From Cordia subcordata (Eukaryota; Streptophyta; Magnoliopsida; Boraginales; Cordiaceae), in the NCBI GenBank assembly GCA_028554755.1, contig JAPTOF010000010.1, positions 8,220,001 to 8,284,000 on the forward strand: a DNA stretch of 64,000 nt, in the 5' to 3' direction. Below are positions 10,871-22,009 of this stretch, piece after piece. Under the pieces are notes generated by a model. The model saw only the letters and a program-made list of their open reading frames with translations. It was not told the origin of the DNA and made no database searches. The position numbers and the translations under genes are program-made. The number at the start of each line of letters is the position of its first letter. Position 1 is the first letter of the stretch.

Positions 10871-12580
10871 GATAATCTATTTATAATTAAATATATTTTT
10901 CTTAAAATAATATTATATTAATAAAGCATGATAAAATTACTTTTTTAAAATTAATTTTATTAATATTGTAAACAGATATTTTTATTATTGAAATATTTTA
11001 ATTGATTGAAAATTTATATTTTCAAAAAAATAATGAATGGACAAGTAAGACCTAAACTTTTTAATATATTTTGATACGGATAGAATTTGAAATTAATTTT
11101 TGTGTTATTTTGTATTTAATTTGTGAAAGAAAATGTAAAAATGTAAATGAAATTGGATAGAGGGTACAATTACTAAAAAGATGTTAAAGAGATGGTATTA
11201 TTGCCAAAAAAAAGTGAAATACTAAACTATACTTCAAAACGTTAATAATATTAGCTTTTCACAAACACTACTTCAAACATTATTTAGAATATAAACGCTA
11301 CTTAAAACACTATTTTAACGAACAACTAAAATAAGAGAAAGTAGTGTGTTGACTTGGTCAAGACACTAAACATTACTTAAAACACTGTTGCCGACACAAG
11401 ATCTAGATAGCGAAAAGAAATGGTGATTTGCCAAATGATTGAGGCTTTTGTTATTAACAAACTCAGGGATTGGGTCCTTATTAGTATATCCTAATAGATA
11501 AATAGATAGAGATAGATATATATCTTATGTTTAACAAGTTATTAGAAAAACATGAGTTTAAGCACAATGAAAATGAACTAATAGTGATACTAACCTTTAA
11601 AGTAAAAATAGCAGACAATATAGCATAGATTAATGAAACAAATCGTTGAGGAAGCAATCGATCTACAAATCAAAATAATTAGAAAAAGTAAAAGAAAAGT
11701 AATGAAACATTATAGGATCATCCTTAAAACTCGCCCTACTTATATAAAATGTTAAAATCTATGACTGAACGAGCCCAAATTAATCTCTCCAAGCTGTAAT
11801 CTTTTACTCTAAGAGGTCCTGAATTTTGTCTATTGTGGAGAAGAAAAAAAACAAAACAGCAAAAAAGTTTTCCAACGCAGATGTTTCTCAAAAATATCAT
11901 GTAAAAGAGTTTTTTAGATGCTTTACTTTCTTTTGTTTGTAGCTATATCATATCATACATGAGAGCACTCAAAACTATGAAATCCAAAACTTTCTGCAGC
12001 ACCCCCACATTCCTCTCAATGCTAATTTCTCAAGCGAAATACATCTGTAACTCCTAAATTAATAAGAAACAATCAACTTAAAAATTATAAACAAACTTGA
12101 ATTTATTTGAGTCAATACTTAGGGCCTATTCGGTAAAATTAACTATTTCGGTAGCTGATAGCAGATATATTTATCTGTTAGTTAATATCCATTTAACTAG
12201 TTTCTGATTGAACAAAATGTGTTCGATAAAATAAACCGTTAAATTAGCTAATAAATGCAAAATAACGTAAAGGACGTTGATATCATTATGTTGTTATTAT
12301 TATCATGATTATTGAAATCAAGTAATTTATTGTACAATTAGATATTTATTTTTTATAATAATATTTTAATATTAAAATATAACTAATTTTTTTGATAAGT
12401 ATTTGTATCAATATTATAAAAATTAATTTTAATAGATTCAAAATTTATTTTTTCAAAAAAATAAATGAACTAATAAAACATTTAATTTTTTAGTATTGTT
12501 GATGTAGAAATAATTGGAAATTAATTTTTATGTTCTTTAATTTATATTTGTAAAAGAAAAAGTCAAAATATGAAAGCTAA
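10651..12580. repeat. Two related hAT-like non-coding repeats
   Basis: Blocks 10,651-11,160 and 12,121-12,580 are diverged copies of one sequence. Each starts like a hAT MITE (GGGTCTGTTTGGCACAATTA and GGGCCTATTCGGTAAAATTA), shares TTAGCTRATRAATRCAAAAT wording, and ends in a similar A+T-rich tail. Clean target duplications were not found. The first copy contains a (TAA)n run at 10,837-10,869. The DNA between the copies has no recognisable gene. Confidence 0.5.
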
Positions 12581-12882
12581 AAGTTACTCGAAAAGGACAA
12601 TGGATACTATGTACCCTAACTATTGTACACCTACAAACCTACATACACCCTCCCGTGCATACTATTCATGAGCTACAGTATCCCATGTGCATTTTTTATA
12701 CATTCACAATTTTTATAAGAAAAAGTCAAAATATGAAAAGCTAAAAGCTACTCGAAAAGGAGAATGGATACTATATACCCTAACTATTGTACACCTACAA
12801 ACCTACATACACCCTCCCGTGCATACTATTCACGAGCTACAGTATCCCATGTGCATTTTTTATACATTCACAATTTTTATAT
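12555..12882. repeat. Tandem duplication, about 163-bp period
   Basis: Two nearly identical copies (12,555-12,717 and 12,718-12,882) each run from AGAAAAAGTCAAAATATG through CTACATACACCCTCCCGTGC to TTTTTATACATTCACAAT. Divergence is only a few bases, so the duplication is recent. It lies directly beside the NB-ARC fragment. Short open frames here are by-products. Confidence 0.9.
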
Positions 12883-12904
12883 TGTACATTCACAATTTTC
12901 TATT

Positions 12905-13440
12905 TATCAGATTAACCCCTTCAGCAGTAGTGCCAAATTCATTACACTTTTTCTTCAGAATTTTTAAAAGAAGTTCCTTCTATAAAACAACAAGATCATT
13001 GAAACTTTGTGCAACTTCTCCAAACATTTGCAAGAAAACAATATCCTTCAAGTAGATGAAATACTTGGTTATATACAGCTTTTGCGACAGTTGTTTTCCC
13101 TATTTCTCCTATTCCACAAATGCCAATCATGCAGACATATTCTGAACTGATGCGTAATAGTGACAGTACTGATTCAACACGAGAATCTATTCCCACGGGG
13201 TACACAACAATGTCCAAGTATGTATGGTCTAGTCTATGTACAACATCCTCAACAATCTTTTGGATAAACATTGATTTCTTGTGGATTCATCTGAAATGAA
13301 AATAGAAAGAATGGATTCACATGGTGAATTTGAGATAATTTCAATCTTTCGTAACAATTCAATGTGGAAATACTGCATATATTGGAAATTGATTGTGACA
13401 ACCAGCATGAATGACATTATGTAATTCAGATATGTTGGAA
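12905..13440 (-). pseudogene. TNL resistance-gene fragment (start of NB-ARC plus intron)
   Basis: The minus strand matches the second exon start and first intron of the TNL gene at 48,036-52,474. Reading from 13,271: FIQKIVEDVVHRLDHTYLDI, then the P-loop GICGIGEIGKTTVAK (intact gene: GICGMGGIGKTTIAK, so a P-loop Gly has become Glu), then AVYNQVFHLLEGYCFLANV. A frameshift follows, and homology runs on to about 12,905, ending near the equivalent of MTKRLHARR. Positions 13,272-13,440 match intron 1 of the intact gene. Kinase-2, GLPL, MHD, LRRs and the TIR exon are missing here. It shows that the locus once had another TNL copy. Confidence 0.9.
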
Positions 13441-13454
13441 ATGCATAGTAGTAA

Positions 13455-14165
13455 ATAGAAAATAGTTAATTGCTTGTGAAAACCTTCTGCAAGTATCAAA
13501 TGCTATTGAACACTCTGCATATTTTCTTTCTTTATTGCTACATTACAAGCGTTTTTCTTCATGTCCATTATATTGATAGGTTTTGGTCTGTCTTTTTGGT
13601 CCTATAAATATTCTAGTTTCAGACCATTTTCGGGACGAGCAAGAAATAGCTTTCTGGCAAAAATATTTTTTTCCCCTTCACCGTTAGAGAGAGTTCTAGA
13701 CACTTTAGTTCGTAAATTCCATAGTTAACTGGTTAGTAACTAAGTCTCGTAATTCTCACTATGGAAGGCTCAAAGCCAAAAATTACTTATCCTAATGTGG
13801 TATCTTTCTTTTGAACTCCACCGGGATTTCATGTTTTTGCTGGCTGGTTTTCCATTTATGTGGGATGTTGGACACGCTTGGCAATAAACGAAAAATAGTT
13901 CATTGCTTGTAATTGTTCTGTCCGTATCAAATGCTTGTGAATGCTTCTATACTTCATTTTCTTTATTTATTGTTGTGCTACAAGCAGTTTTCTTTATGTA
14001 GTTTGATTCTCCATTATGCTTCTAGATATTGGTTAGTTTCTTTCGAACTATAGATAGTCTAGTTTCAGGCCTTTTTGGAACGAGCAAGCAATAGCTTTCC
14101 AGCAGGACTATTTTTCTCCTTCATTATTGGATAAAATTTTAGCCACTTGGTTCACAAGTTCTCAT
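13455..14165. repeat. Diverged direct repeat of about 275 bp, spaced 435 bp
   Basis: 13,455-13,735 and 13,890-14,165 share AATAGTTMATTGCTTGT, GTATCAAATGCT, a CTACAAGCRGTTTTCTT-like stretch, ACGAGCAAGMAATAGCTTTC and CTCCTTCA-like ends. They lie upstream of the NB-ARC fragment and may be duplicated flanking or intron sequence. No coding content was seen. Confidence 0.6.
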
Positions 14166-14299
14166 GATTTGAAGTACTACTATCACAAGAAGTATAATTC
14201 GTTTTACCCTAAGAAGTTTGCTCAATGAGAGGTGAACCAGAGGTCGAGCTAGGGGCGACCAGGGGGAGCTCGGGCCCCCCAAGCTCCCAAAAAATTATT

Positions 14300-14689
14300 G
14301 GATAAATTGCTAAGGGACCCCGTGGTTTAAAAAGTCTACCAACTCCTTTACCATTAAAAAATTCGTTAATTTTAATAGAAAATGCTAAAATGACTTTTGT
14401 ACCCTTCATATCTTACACCTAACAAATTATACACAATTCTTTAATCCCCTCCAACTTTTGTAAAATGAAAAGAGAAGGGTAATTTTTACTTTAAAAAAAA
14501 TTATTTGGACAATTATCATTAACGATAACAAATTTTTTTAGTATTTCTGTAAAAATTAATGAATTTTTCAACAGTAGGGGGACCAGTGCACTTTTGATAG
14601 ATTATAGGGGTATTATGAGAAGGTTTTTAGACCACAGAAGGATCCGCTGCACTTTGGATGGACCACAGGGAGTCCTTAACAATTTACCC
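14300..14689. mobile_element. MULE-type MITE, 390 bp, 9-bp target duplication
   Basis: The left end starts GGATAAATTGCTAAGGGACC; the reverse complement of the right end starts GGGTAAATTGTTAAGGACTC. Both sides carry the 9-bp repeat AAAATTATT (14,291-14,299 and 14,690-14,698). A 9-bp duplication with long similar ends is the Mutator-like signature. There is no transposase, so the element is non-autonomous. Confidence 0.88.
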
Positions 14690-14697
14690 AAAATTAT

Positions 14698-14730
<33 letters not shown>

Positions 14731-14762
14731 ATGTGTGTGTGTGTGCGCGCGCGCATGTGTGT
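14698..14762. repeat. Compound (TA)n(TG)n(CG)n microsatellite
   Basis: About 65 bp of TA, then TG, then CG dinucleotides next to the MITE. The alternating purine-pyrimidine tract is a potential Z-DNA former and likely length-variable. Confidence 0.9.
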
Positions 14763-15480
14763 AGTATTTCCCTTTTTTTTTTTTGAAAAAAAAGGAACTA
14801 CTTTGAGCCCCCAAACTTTTTTGTTTGCTTGTTTCAACCGTGTCCCCTAAGCCTAACATGTTAATCATCATAGAGAAAATTGTATTATGTCCAATTTACT
14901 TTTTTGGCAAGATAATTTTATGTATAATTTTTTCTAAATAATTTTTTATTGTGTGGGTGAATATTTTAAGGCAGGACAACAATAAAATGAATAAGAGCAA
15001 TTTGTCCCAAATATTTGTCATGATTTTCTTTTCTTGTGTGTTTGAAATTTTGAATTCTTGTAATAATATTTTAGTGAGTTTTTTGGCTATTTAAAATAAT
15101 ATTTTAAGTGGTTATATTTCGATAATAGATGGACAATTTAGAGGATAAAATTTTAATAATGTTTAATCTATTTATCTTTTGATTAAGTGATTTTAGAATT
15201 TCTATATAGGATAATTTGTTGGATATACAAATTATTAATTAAATATAGACCCGTCTAGAGTATTTTTTTTTTTAAAAAAAGATAAAACTCTTTAAAAGAG
15301 CAATTCTTTCAAATATTAGAGAAAAGTGCTTTTTAATAATTCAAATGGGCCCTTAGAACCTTTACCAAAATTTTCAAAGGTTAAACATGATTTTATGTGC
15401 CTAATTACCTTAACTTTCTGAAAGATAACTTGATTTTCTATATCAATTAAGAAATTATTATCGATGTTCCTGTAAATAAT
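14763..15480. other. Gene-free spacer
   Basis: No gene recognised. Near 15,240-15,350 there is a T-rich and A-rich stretch ending in AATTCAAATGGGCCC that resembles a decayed Tourist-like end, without a visible partner. The KTI 3'-flank homology begins at about 15,478. Confidence 0.4.
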
Positions 15481-15993
15481 GGAAAAACTACAAGAAAGTG
15501 TTGTTCTCTGGCTAAAACCATCGGCACACAATAAAATCTACTAAGAAATGTTGTTTTTAGTCCATGGAGTTAGTGAATCTGTGGAAAGCGGTAAAGTCGC
15601 ATTTGGCGTCATATAATGGCTTTTGGTTCACTTATTGCCTTACATACCTTAGGCAAATTGAAGAAAGAGATGCACTCGTCTACCATATGCAGATTTTCAT
15701 CAGTTCCCTCTCTTTCTTTTTTTTTTTTTTTCATCTTTTTCCTTTCTTTCTTCAAATTTTGGATGGAGAAGATGCGCTACTCTATCACAAAGTAAATGCA
15801 TGTACTTGCTTTTTTGGTGACGATGTGTTTTAGGAGGTTGGGGGAATTAAAAACCACAGCGCAATTACATAAACTATAGCTCGTTAAAGTATGAGCCTTT
15901 ATTATTACATAAGCTATAGCTCATTACAGAAGTATGAGCCTTTATTTTTACATCGTTACATATTGTACAACTCCATTATTACCGTACATGTAA

Positions 15994-16617
15994 TTAGCTA
16001 GCCTTCCTAAACACAACCCCGAGTGCGAAATCACTCAGAGCCAAACGTCTGTATCCATCCTGGAAAATAACGCCAACATCTTTGCGGATGGGTTGGCAAA
16101 ATGGGCACACTTTTGGAGAGTAAACAAGCTTGTAGTAGTAGGGGCCGAATTTTTCAATGGTGAACCAGTTGGTTATAGTTTCAGGCCCAGGGTTTCCTTT
16201 AACTCCACCTGTTGTTATGAAGTACTGTCCTGTCGATTCATCATACTTATCAACCTTCCACACAGTTGATTTACAGATTGTTTCAGCCACGAACTCTATA
16301 TTTAGATCAGTAGAAACGCGGATTACTTCTTCATTGGGATTCACTGGAGTAAATTTCAAGGGAAGGCCGTTCAAAATGTCAAACGGTTCTTGGACAACGT
16401 CGAGTGGGCAAGTTTCATTGCCGATGCTGGCTAGTGTGACTCCACCACCTAGGGGTCCCCAGACAAACGGCAGAATGTAGTAGCTCGAACTTGGGTTGAG
16501 ACTGTTGCCTTCGGTGTCAAGCACTGGCTCCAGTGCTTGAGCCGCTGAGCAGGAAAAACTGTTGATGAGGATGGAAAAGATCACAAGGAAAGAAATGAGA
16601 AATGATGTGGTCTTCAT
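15994..16617 (-). CDS. Kunitz-type protease inhibitor, miraculin-like (KTI2)
   Basis: Intact intronless frame of 207 residues. Residues 1 to about 28 form a signal peptide (SFLISFLVIFSILINSFSCS, then AAQA). The mature protein opens with the Kunitz signature VLDTEGNSL (32-40). The four canonical cysteines are at 70, 115, 171 and 174, enough for two disulphides with a small second loop (CPFC). N67 in GNETC is a possible glycosylation site. The reactive-loop region (about 89-100, FTPVNPNEEVIR) again lacks a clear P1 Arg/Lys. It is closest to KTI3 and KTI4, from which it differs mostly in residues 49-60 and 78-84. A CTATAAAA box lies at 16,691-16,698, about 75 bp before the ATG. Probably an active secreted inhibitor; target unknown. 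Confidence 0.95.
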   Translation of the reverse strand: MKTTSFLISFLVIFSILINSFSCSAAQALEPVLDTEGNSLNPSSSYYILPFVWGPLGGGVTLASIGNETCPLDVVQEPFDILNGLPLKFTPVNPNEEVIRVSTDLNIEFVAETICKSTVWKVDKYDESTGQYFITTGGVKGNPGPETITNWFTIEKFGPYYYKLVYSPKVCPFCQPIRKDVGVIFQDGYRRLALSDFALGVVFRKAS

Positions 16618-16687
16618 GGTGAGACAGAAGTTTTGCTCGATGAACGATGCGGCTAGCGGGTGTGCCGGAATACTGGAGCTTATGCTT

Positions 16688-16835
16688 TTCTTTTATAGCC
16701 AAACCAAAGGACATCTATATTCTCCACGTTTTAGTTGTGACCGCAGCCGTGGTTCTGAATGTTTTAGTTGTGACTGCAGCCATAGCCACTAGTCAGTATC
16801 ATATAGGATTTAGATTTGTCGATTAAGCACAATGA
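16688..16835 (-). promoter_or_regulatory. KTI2 core promoter and proximal module
   Basis: CTATAAAAG (minus strand, 16,690-16,698) is a good TATA box. Upstream, 16,715-16,830 holds the conserved module with CTCCACGTTTTAGTTGTGAC, GCAGCCGTGG, a second TTTTAGTTGTGACTGCAGCC and CCACTAGTCAGTATC. A diverged second copy lies at about 17,255-17,385. Confidence 0.7.
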
Positions 16836-17779
16836 TTAAGGAAGTAATGATTAGAAAATGTGAGTTATCTAATGAAATATAATGTCCAATTTTATTAGTT
16901 GCATAACCTTTTGTAGCAGTATAATTCTGATATTTAATTTGTCTTCAAAATATAAGTGTAATTAAAATATCTCCCATATTATCAGGAATTCATTGGACCC
17001 TCATGTTTGCAGAATTTTTTTTTTAATTTTAAGAGAGGTCAAACATCGATTATAACATGTAACTAATGAAAATTGATCTCTAGACCTACTCATATAAAAG
17101 ATGAGATATTTACCACTTGACGACTAAATTTTTGGTCAAGTTTGCAGAAGTTATGAGCGAGGAAAACACTGCATCAAACACATACATGATTAATCATAAA
17201 TTTTTTATCACTAAAGAATATGTGACTTTCCTATTCATATCTTTAAACCATATCTTCTTCACGTTTCAGTTGTGACCGCAGCCTTGGTTCTAGACGTTTA
17301 TTTAGTTGTCACTACAACCTTAGCCACTAGTCACTATCTTATAGGATTTAGAACTGTCGATCAAGCACAATGATTAAGCTACAAATTCAATATCTCTTTG
17401 TAGTATTAAGAAAGTATAATATAATTAGAAAATGTGATTTATCTAATGACATAAACGGACTATCCAATATTATTAGGTACATAATCTATCTTAGAAGTAT
17501 AACTAGTCTAATATATTATCTAGAATAACCATATAATTAAATACCAATTAATTTTATTAAGAAAATAATATATATATATATATATATTTATGAAATAAAT
17601 GTTTCTTTCCCTCTTAAGATATTTTTTTAGTGTTCGCTTTGATTCTCATATGAATTGTTGACATATGAAGTAATTGTAAAACATTCTCATTAGCTAAAGC
17701 AAATATAGGTTGTTGATATATAAAGTAGTAGTAAAATCTTCTCACTTCAAAAAAAAAAAGGGCAGCCGATTCACTACAA

Positions 17780-17926
17780 AATAACTAGAAATAGGTGACG
17801 ATTTTATTATATAGACAGGGTTTTTCATCATATATAGATATATTTTTATGCGAATAACCAAAAATAGGTGACGATTTTATTATATAGACAAGGGTTTTGG
17901 TCATACATAGATATATTTTTATGCGA
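17780..17926. repeat. 73-bp tandem duplication in the KTI2 block
   Basis: Two copies of a unit with AATAGGTGACGATTTTATTA and TAGATATATTTTTATGCGA lie head to tail (breakpoint near 17,853). The homologous place in the KTI4 block (31,165-31,250) has a single copy, so this arose after the two blocks separated. Confidence 0.85.
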
Positions 17927-20900
17927 GATAATTAATGAATATACTTTTCGTTTGATCGGTGGATAGTGTGAGTATAGAGTGTTTCTAATTGGTTAGGAGC
18001 TCTTTTACCTTGGAAATCATACAATTATCTCATAAACAGTTAGTCACACCCATGAATGATATAAATACTACTATTGCTTTGGCTTTACTCACGTCAGTGG
18101 CATATTTCTGTGCTATAGTAATAAATGTTCAAGGTAACTATGGATGAAATATGGTGTGATTTTTTTCTTTTTCTTTTCTTTCTGGAATTATATATAAGAC
18201 CTGGTTTTAAAAAGGCAACGCCCTTCCCAATGGCGGTTTTACCTGTACTTATTGATTTCTTTTGTAGAGTCATTTGCTAAATTGCATGAAAATATTTAAT
18301 TTTTCTGTACATTAACTAAATCATTTTTAATTGATTTGTTTTTTACACCATAAATTTAAAAAGAAAAAGGAAAAAGTTCATGGCAAACAAAAGTACCCAC
18401 AACCTCCCTAACTTTCCGCAATTTACTTCATTTTCTTTTGAAAAAAAAAAGAATATACTTTAAACTAAAATAAAAAGGAAATAATGAAGATTCACCTCAC
18501 TAAGAATTTTTCGAATGTGAAATTAGGAGTTCTACCATAGTTAACTTCCTCAAAGTTATAAGATTTGCTACATTTTCAGGTCCTTTTGCGAATTAATCTA
18601 CTATAAATGTTTATAAATTCTATTAATCGCAGAGTTCATATTAACTACAAAATATTTTAATTCCTATGTGATAAGAATTTCTATGCGATCAAAATAAATT
18701 TTGTGCAAAAATTAACATAAGTTACACCCCTTTAAAACCAAGTCAAACATAGAAAATCATGGCCATTTCAGTGAATTAATGCATTATATATTCATAATGG
18801 CAAACAGTACGTTGAAAAATATACATAACGAAAAATAGCAAGGTCAAAGAAAAGGCATTAAGGACGAAGAAATAGATACAAAGTCGAGTTGAAATTTACT
18901 ACTTGCAGAAGAGAGTCAAACTCCTCTGCTTGTTACATTATAAATGATAAGTATTAAATAAATAAAAATTTACAAAAAGTTCAAATGTGGGGAACCAAAA
19001 AAAGAAAATAATGACATTGAATGCATATCAAGTCATTCCTATAAACATATAGAGAATCGTTTTGAATATAGAAAATTTGCTATAAAAAATATAAAGAAGA
19101 TGCTGTTATTAAAAATATAAAGAAAATGTTGTTATTAAACATGCAGAGTTCATATAAAGAAAATTTGTTATTAAAAATATAGAGAATCGTTTTGAATGAA
19201 AAATGTTGTTATTCAATAAACATTATTATGAAATTGTCAGATAGCAAGAAAGATTTTGAATTACCAACTGATTCAAACTTTTATCGCAAAAAAAGTCAGG
19301 CTAATAATATTAAATCTTCACTTTCAATCTGGGATCTTAACCTTGTCTTTATTTGCACATACAAAGTAGGATATAAAATTTGAAAAATCCTGAGAATTGT
19401 TTTGGATGAAAGATATTGCTATTTAACAACTATTATTGTAATAAAATTATAAGACAGCGAAAAGAGAAGGTGATTTACCAAATGATTGAGGCTTTTGTCA
19501 GTGACAAACTGAGGTATTGGGTCCGTCATTGGTATATCCTAGTAGATAAATATCTTTATGTGTAATAAAGAAAAACATCAGTTTAAGCACAATAAAATGA
19601 ATTAGCATTGACACAAACCTTAAAGTAAAAATAGTAGACAATATAGCATAACTTGATAAAACAAATCGTTGAGGAAGCAGTTGATTTATAAATCAAAATA
19701 ATTAGAAAAAGTAAAGGAAAACTAATGAAACATTATAGAACCATCCATAAAACTCGCACTAATTATATAAAATGTTAAAATCTATGGCCGAATGCAACCA
19801 AACTAGACAGTAATGAAATAGAGAATAAGTTAAATGCCCCATTTTTTAAAAAACAACCAAAATGCCATGTTTTTGAAACTAATGAGTAGAAAGTCACAAA
19901 ATTGATCTTTGAGTTTTGAAATGTATTATTGCTTTTATTTCCCAAATTAGATCATTTTCTAATTTTACTTTCCCAATTTAAATATTCCATTCAATTAATG
20001 CGCATCTCTCATGAACAAAAAGGTTAACATTGAAAAGTTTACCAAGAATTAATTTTTATAAAGTATATTTAAATTTTATCCTAGCATTGGCTATAAAAAT
20101 CAACTATCAATAATAAATAAAAATATTAAAAATATTCATGCGTCGATGGGTTATACTCTAGTATAAAAAGAAAGTAAGTTGCCCAGGGACAATTCCAAAA
20201 GTAAACGACAGAAACATCACGAAAAAAAATTAGTCTTAGCTCTTCTTTCTCAATTCTTTGTCAATTTTGCTCTATATTAAAGATAGAAAATGCCACTAGG
20301 ATGAAATCGAGTAACAAATAATTTCACAATAGATTTGAACAAATCTTATGGTAAATTAAGTTTCTTCTTCTCTTTCTTTTTTATTTAAAAAAATTTTGGT
20401 TTATTTTTGTTGAGCATGATTGAGTAATTAATTTTTTATTTCTACAAGAATTTTAAATCATATCAACAAGCCACTTTTAGTCCTAACGGTATTTTCTAGT
20501 TAACAAATAAGAACTTCCAGTTGCAGATTTTTCACTATATGGATAAGTTAAGTCAAATATTTAGATGTAATGTAAGTTTCATGCCTTTTCTTTGACACCC
20601 TCTTGTAATCATCTTATTGGAAGAACAAATTGTTAATTCCTCAATTTTGGCTAAATTCCTAATTGAGTCCCTCAACTATGCAAAATGTGCATTTTAATTC
20701 CTCGGGTTAATAGACGTTTGCTAAAGATTAGCACCCAATCATTTGACTTGTTTGAAAAATCCAAAATGCTTTTGAGTAACCTTACACATTTGTTATCCAC
20801 AAAAAACAAATAAATAAATAAATGAAAATCGACAGAAAGCATTTTTTTCATAGCTGAGGGACTGTTTGGAAATTTAGCCAAATTTGGGGGACTATAAAGT

Positions 20901-20980
20901 CTTTCTCCCTTATTTTATTTAAATCATACGCCCATGACCCTTGGGTTACTATTCGTTAATCAGTTCCTTAATAGTTAATG
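17927..20980. other. Intergenic part of the KTI2 block, no gene
   Basis: Homologous throughout to 31,250-35,230 in the KTI4 block, with small and large indels. No frame resembles a known protein. At 19,826-19,920 it keeps only the left half of a small inverted-repeat element that is complete at 33,326-33,509. Confidence 0.7.
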
Positions 20981-21268
20981 AAAGAGTGTTACTACATATT
21001 ACTTCCTTTTATTAATCACTCTTTTATCGTATGGCATCTTACTTTTCATGCCAACTAAATAATTTTTATTTATCTTTCTCTTTCTTTTTTATTTTTTTGT
21101 CTCTTCCTAATTTATTTTTTCCCTCCCTTAATAATTTTTGCAATCTTTTCCTTCTTTGTTTAACCAATATAAGAGGTTTATTGCAGTCATTATCAAACTT
21201 TTATTTTCTTCATTTCTCAATTTCCAACTCAACATCAACTTAAATACGATAATTTTTTTTTTTCCCAA

Positions 21269-21352
21269 GAAGTGATCTCAACAATTACTGGTACGGTGGT
21301 TCTAGCAAAGGAAGCAAAGACAGAAAATTATTCAACTTCTAGAATTGAGTTA
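21269..21352 (+). pseudogene. BAHD acyltransferase N-terminal fragment (short copy)
   Basis: 28 codons in one open frame, EVISTITGTVVLAKEAKTEN followed by YSTSRIEL. The wording matches the N-terminus of HXXXD-type (BAHD) acyltransferases, where RIELTPWDL-like text follows. The frame is cut at GAGTTA by the tandem-duplication junction. A longer copy is at 35,508-35,780. It sits just inside a left inverted-repeat arm (20,985-21,260). Confidence 0.72.
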
Positions 21353-21753
21353 GTGAATCTGTGGAAAGCGGTAAAGTCGCATTTGGCGTCATATAATGGC
21401 TTTTGGTTCACTTATTGCCTTACATAACTTAGGCAAATTGAAGAAAGAGATGCACTCGTCTACCATATGCAGATTTTCATCAGTTCCCTCTCTTTCTCTT
21501 TTTTTTTTTCAACTTTTTCCTTTCTTTCTTCAAATTTTGGATGGAGAAGATGCGCTACTCTATCACAAAGTAAATGCATGTACTTGCTTTTTTGGTGACG
21601 ATGTGTTTTAGGAGGTTGGGGGAATTAAAAACCACAGCGCAATTACATAAACTATAGCTCGTTAAAGTATGAGCCTTTATTATTACATAAGCTATAGCTC
21701 ATTACAGAAGTATGAGCCTTTATTTTTACATCGTTACATATCGTACAACTCCA
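21353..21753 (-). pseudogene. 3' flank of a lost KTI copy
   Basis: Nearly identical to 15,573-15,973, including the poly(A)-signal repeat and the text up to CGTACAACTCCATTA just after the KTI stop. The coding region that should follow is deleted, and at 21,754 the sequence changes to a TTTGAGACGG-rich transposon remnant. A whole KTI gene has been removed here. Confidence 0.82.
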
Positions 21754-21756
21754 TTA

Positions 21757-22009
21757 AAATTGAAGAAATTCCAACAAAAAAATTCCAAAATATTGTACGA
21801 AAAATTTGACATGGAAATTTGTCATCTCAATTTGAGACGGAAATTTTCCATCTAAAATTGAGTCAAATTTGAGACAGAAAATTTGGACAAAATTTTCTAA
21901 CAAGTTAATACATATTTGAGACGGAAATTTAAGACGAGAGTTTTTGGGAGGGAAAATTTCCATCTCAAAATAAATTTTCAGTCTCAAATTTCAAAAGTTT
22001 TTTGTAGTG
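21757..22009. mobile_element. CACTA-type MITE remnant, right end intact
   Basis: The right end is TTTTTTGTAGTG followed by TCA, the same end and flank as the complete element at 27,923-28,130. Inside are repeated TTTGAGACGGAAA motifs in both orientations, typical of subterminal repeats. The left CACTA end is missing, lost in the deletion that removed the neighbouring KTI. Confidence 0.78.

Larger units (their letters stand above)
15573..21352. repeat. KTI2 tandem-duplication unit, about 5.78 kb
   Basis: The sequence from 21,353 (GTGAATCTGTGGAAAGCGG) is almost identical to that from 15,573, so the unit between them is one period. The junction lies at GAGTTA: at 15,567 GAGTTA belongs to the KTI 3' flank, at 35,588 it belongs to an acyltransferase fragment, and at 21,347 the acyltransferase side switches into the KTI side at exactly this hexamer. 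The second period is cut short: after 21,753 the KTI gene body is missing and a CACTA-type remnant follows. Confidence 0.88.

Noticed and set aside
15564..15833. Frames in the KTI 3' flank, recurring at 21,396, 29,023 and 38,164
   Set aside because: They recur only because the flank is duplicated. Poly-T tracts run through them and their lengths and frames differ between copies.
16157..16792. Plus-strand open frames opposite KTI2 (and similar ones opposite KTI3 and KTI4)
   Set aside because: They mirror the conserved KTI coding strand and promoter; no independent similarity.
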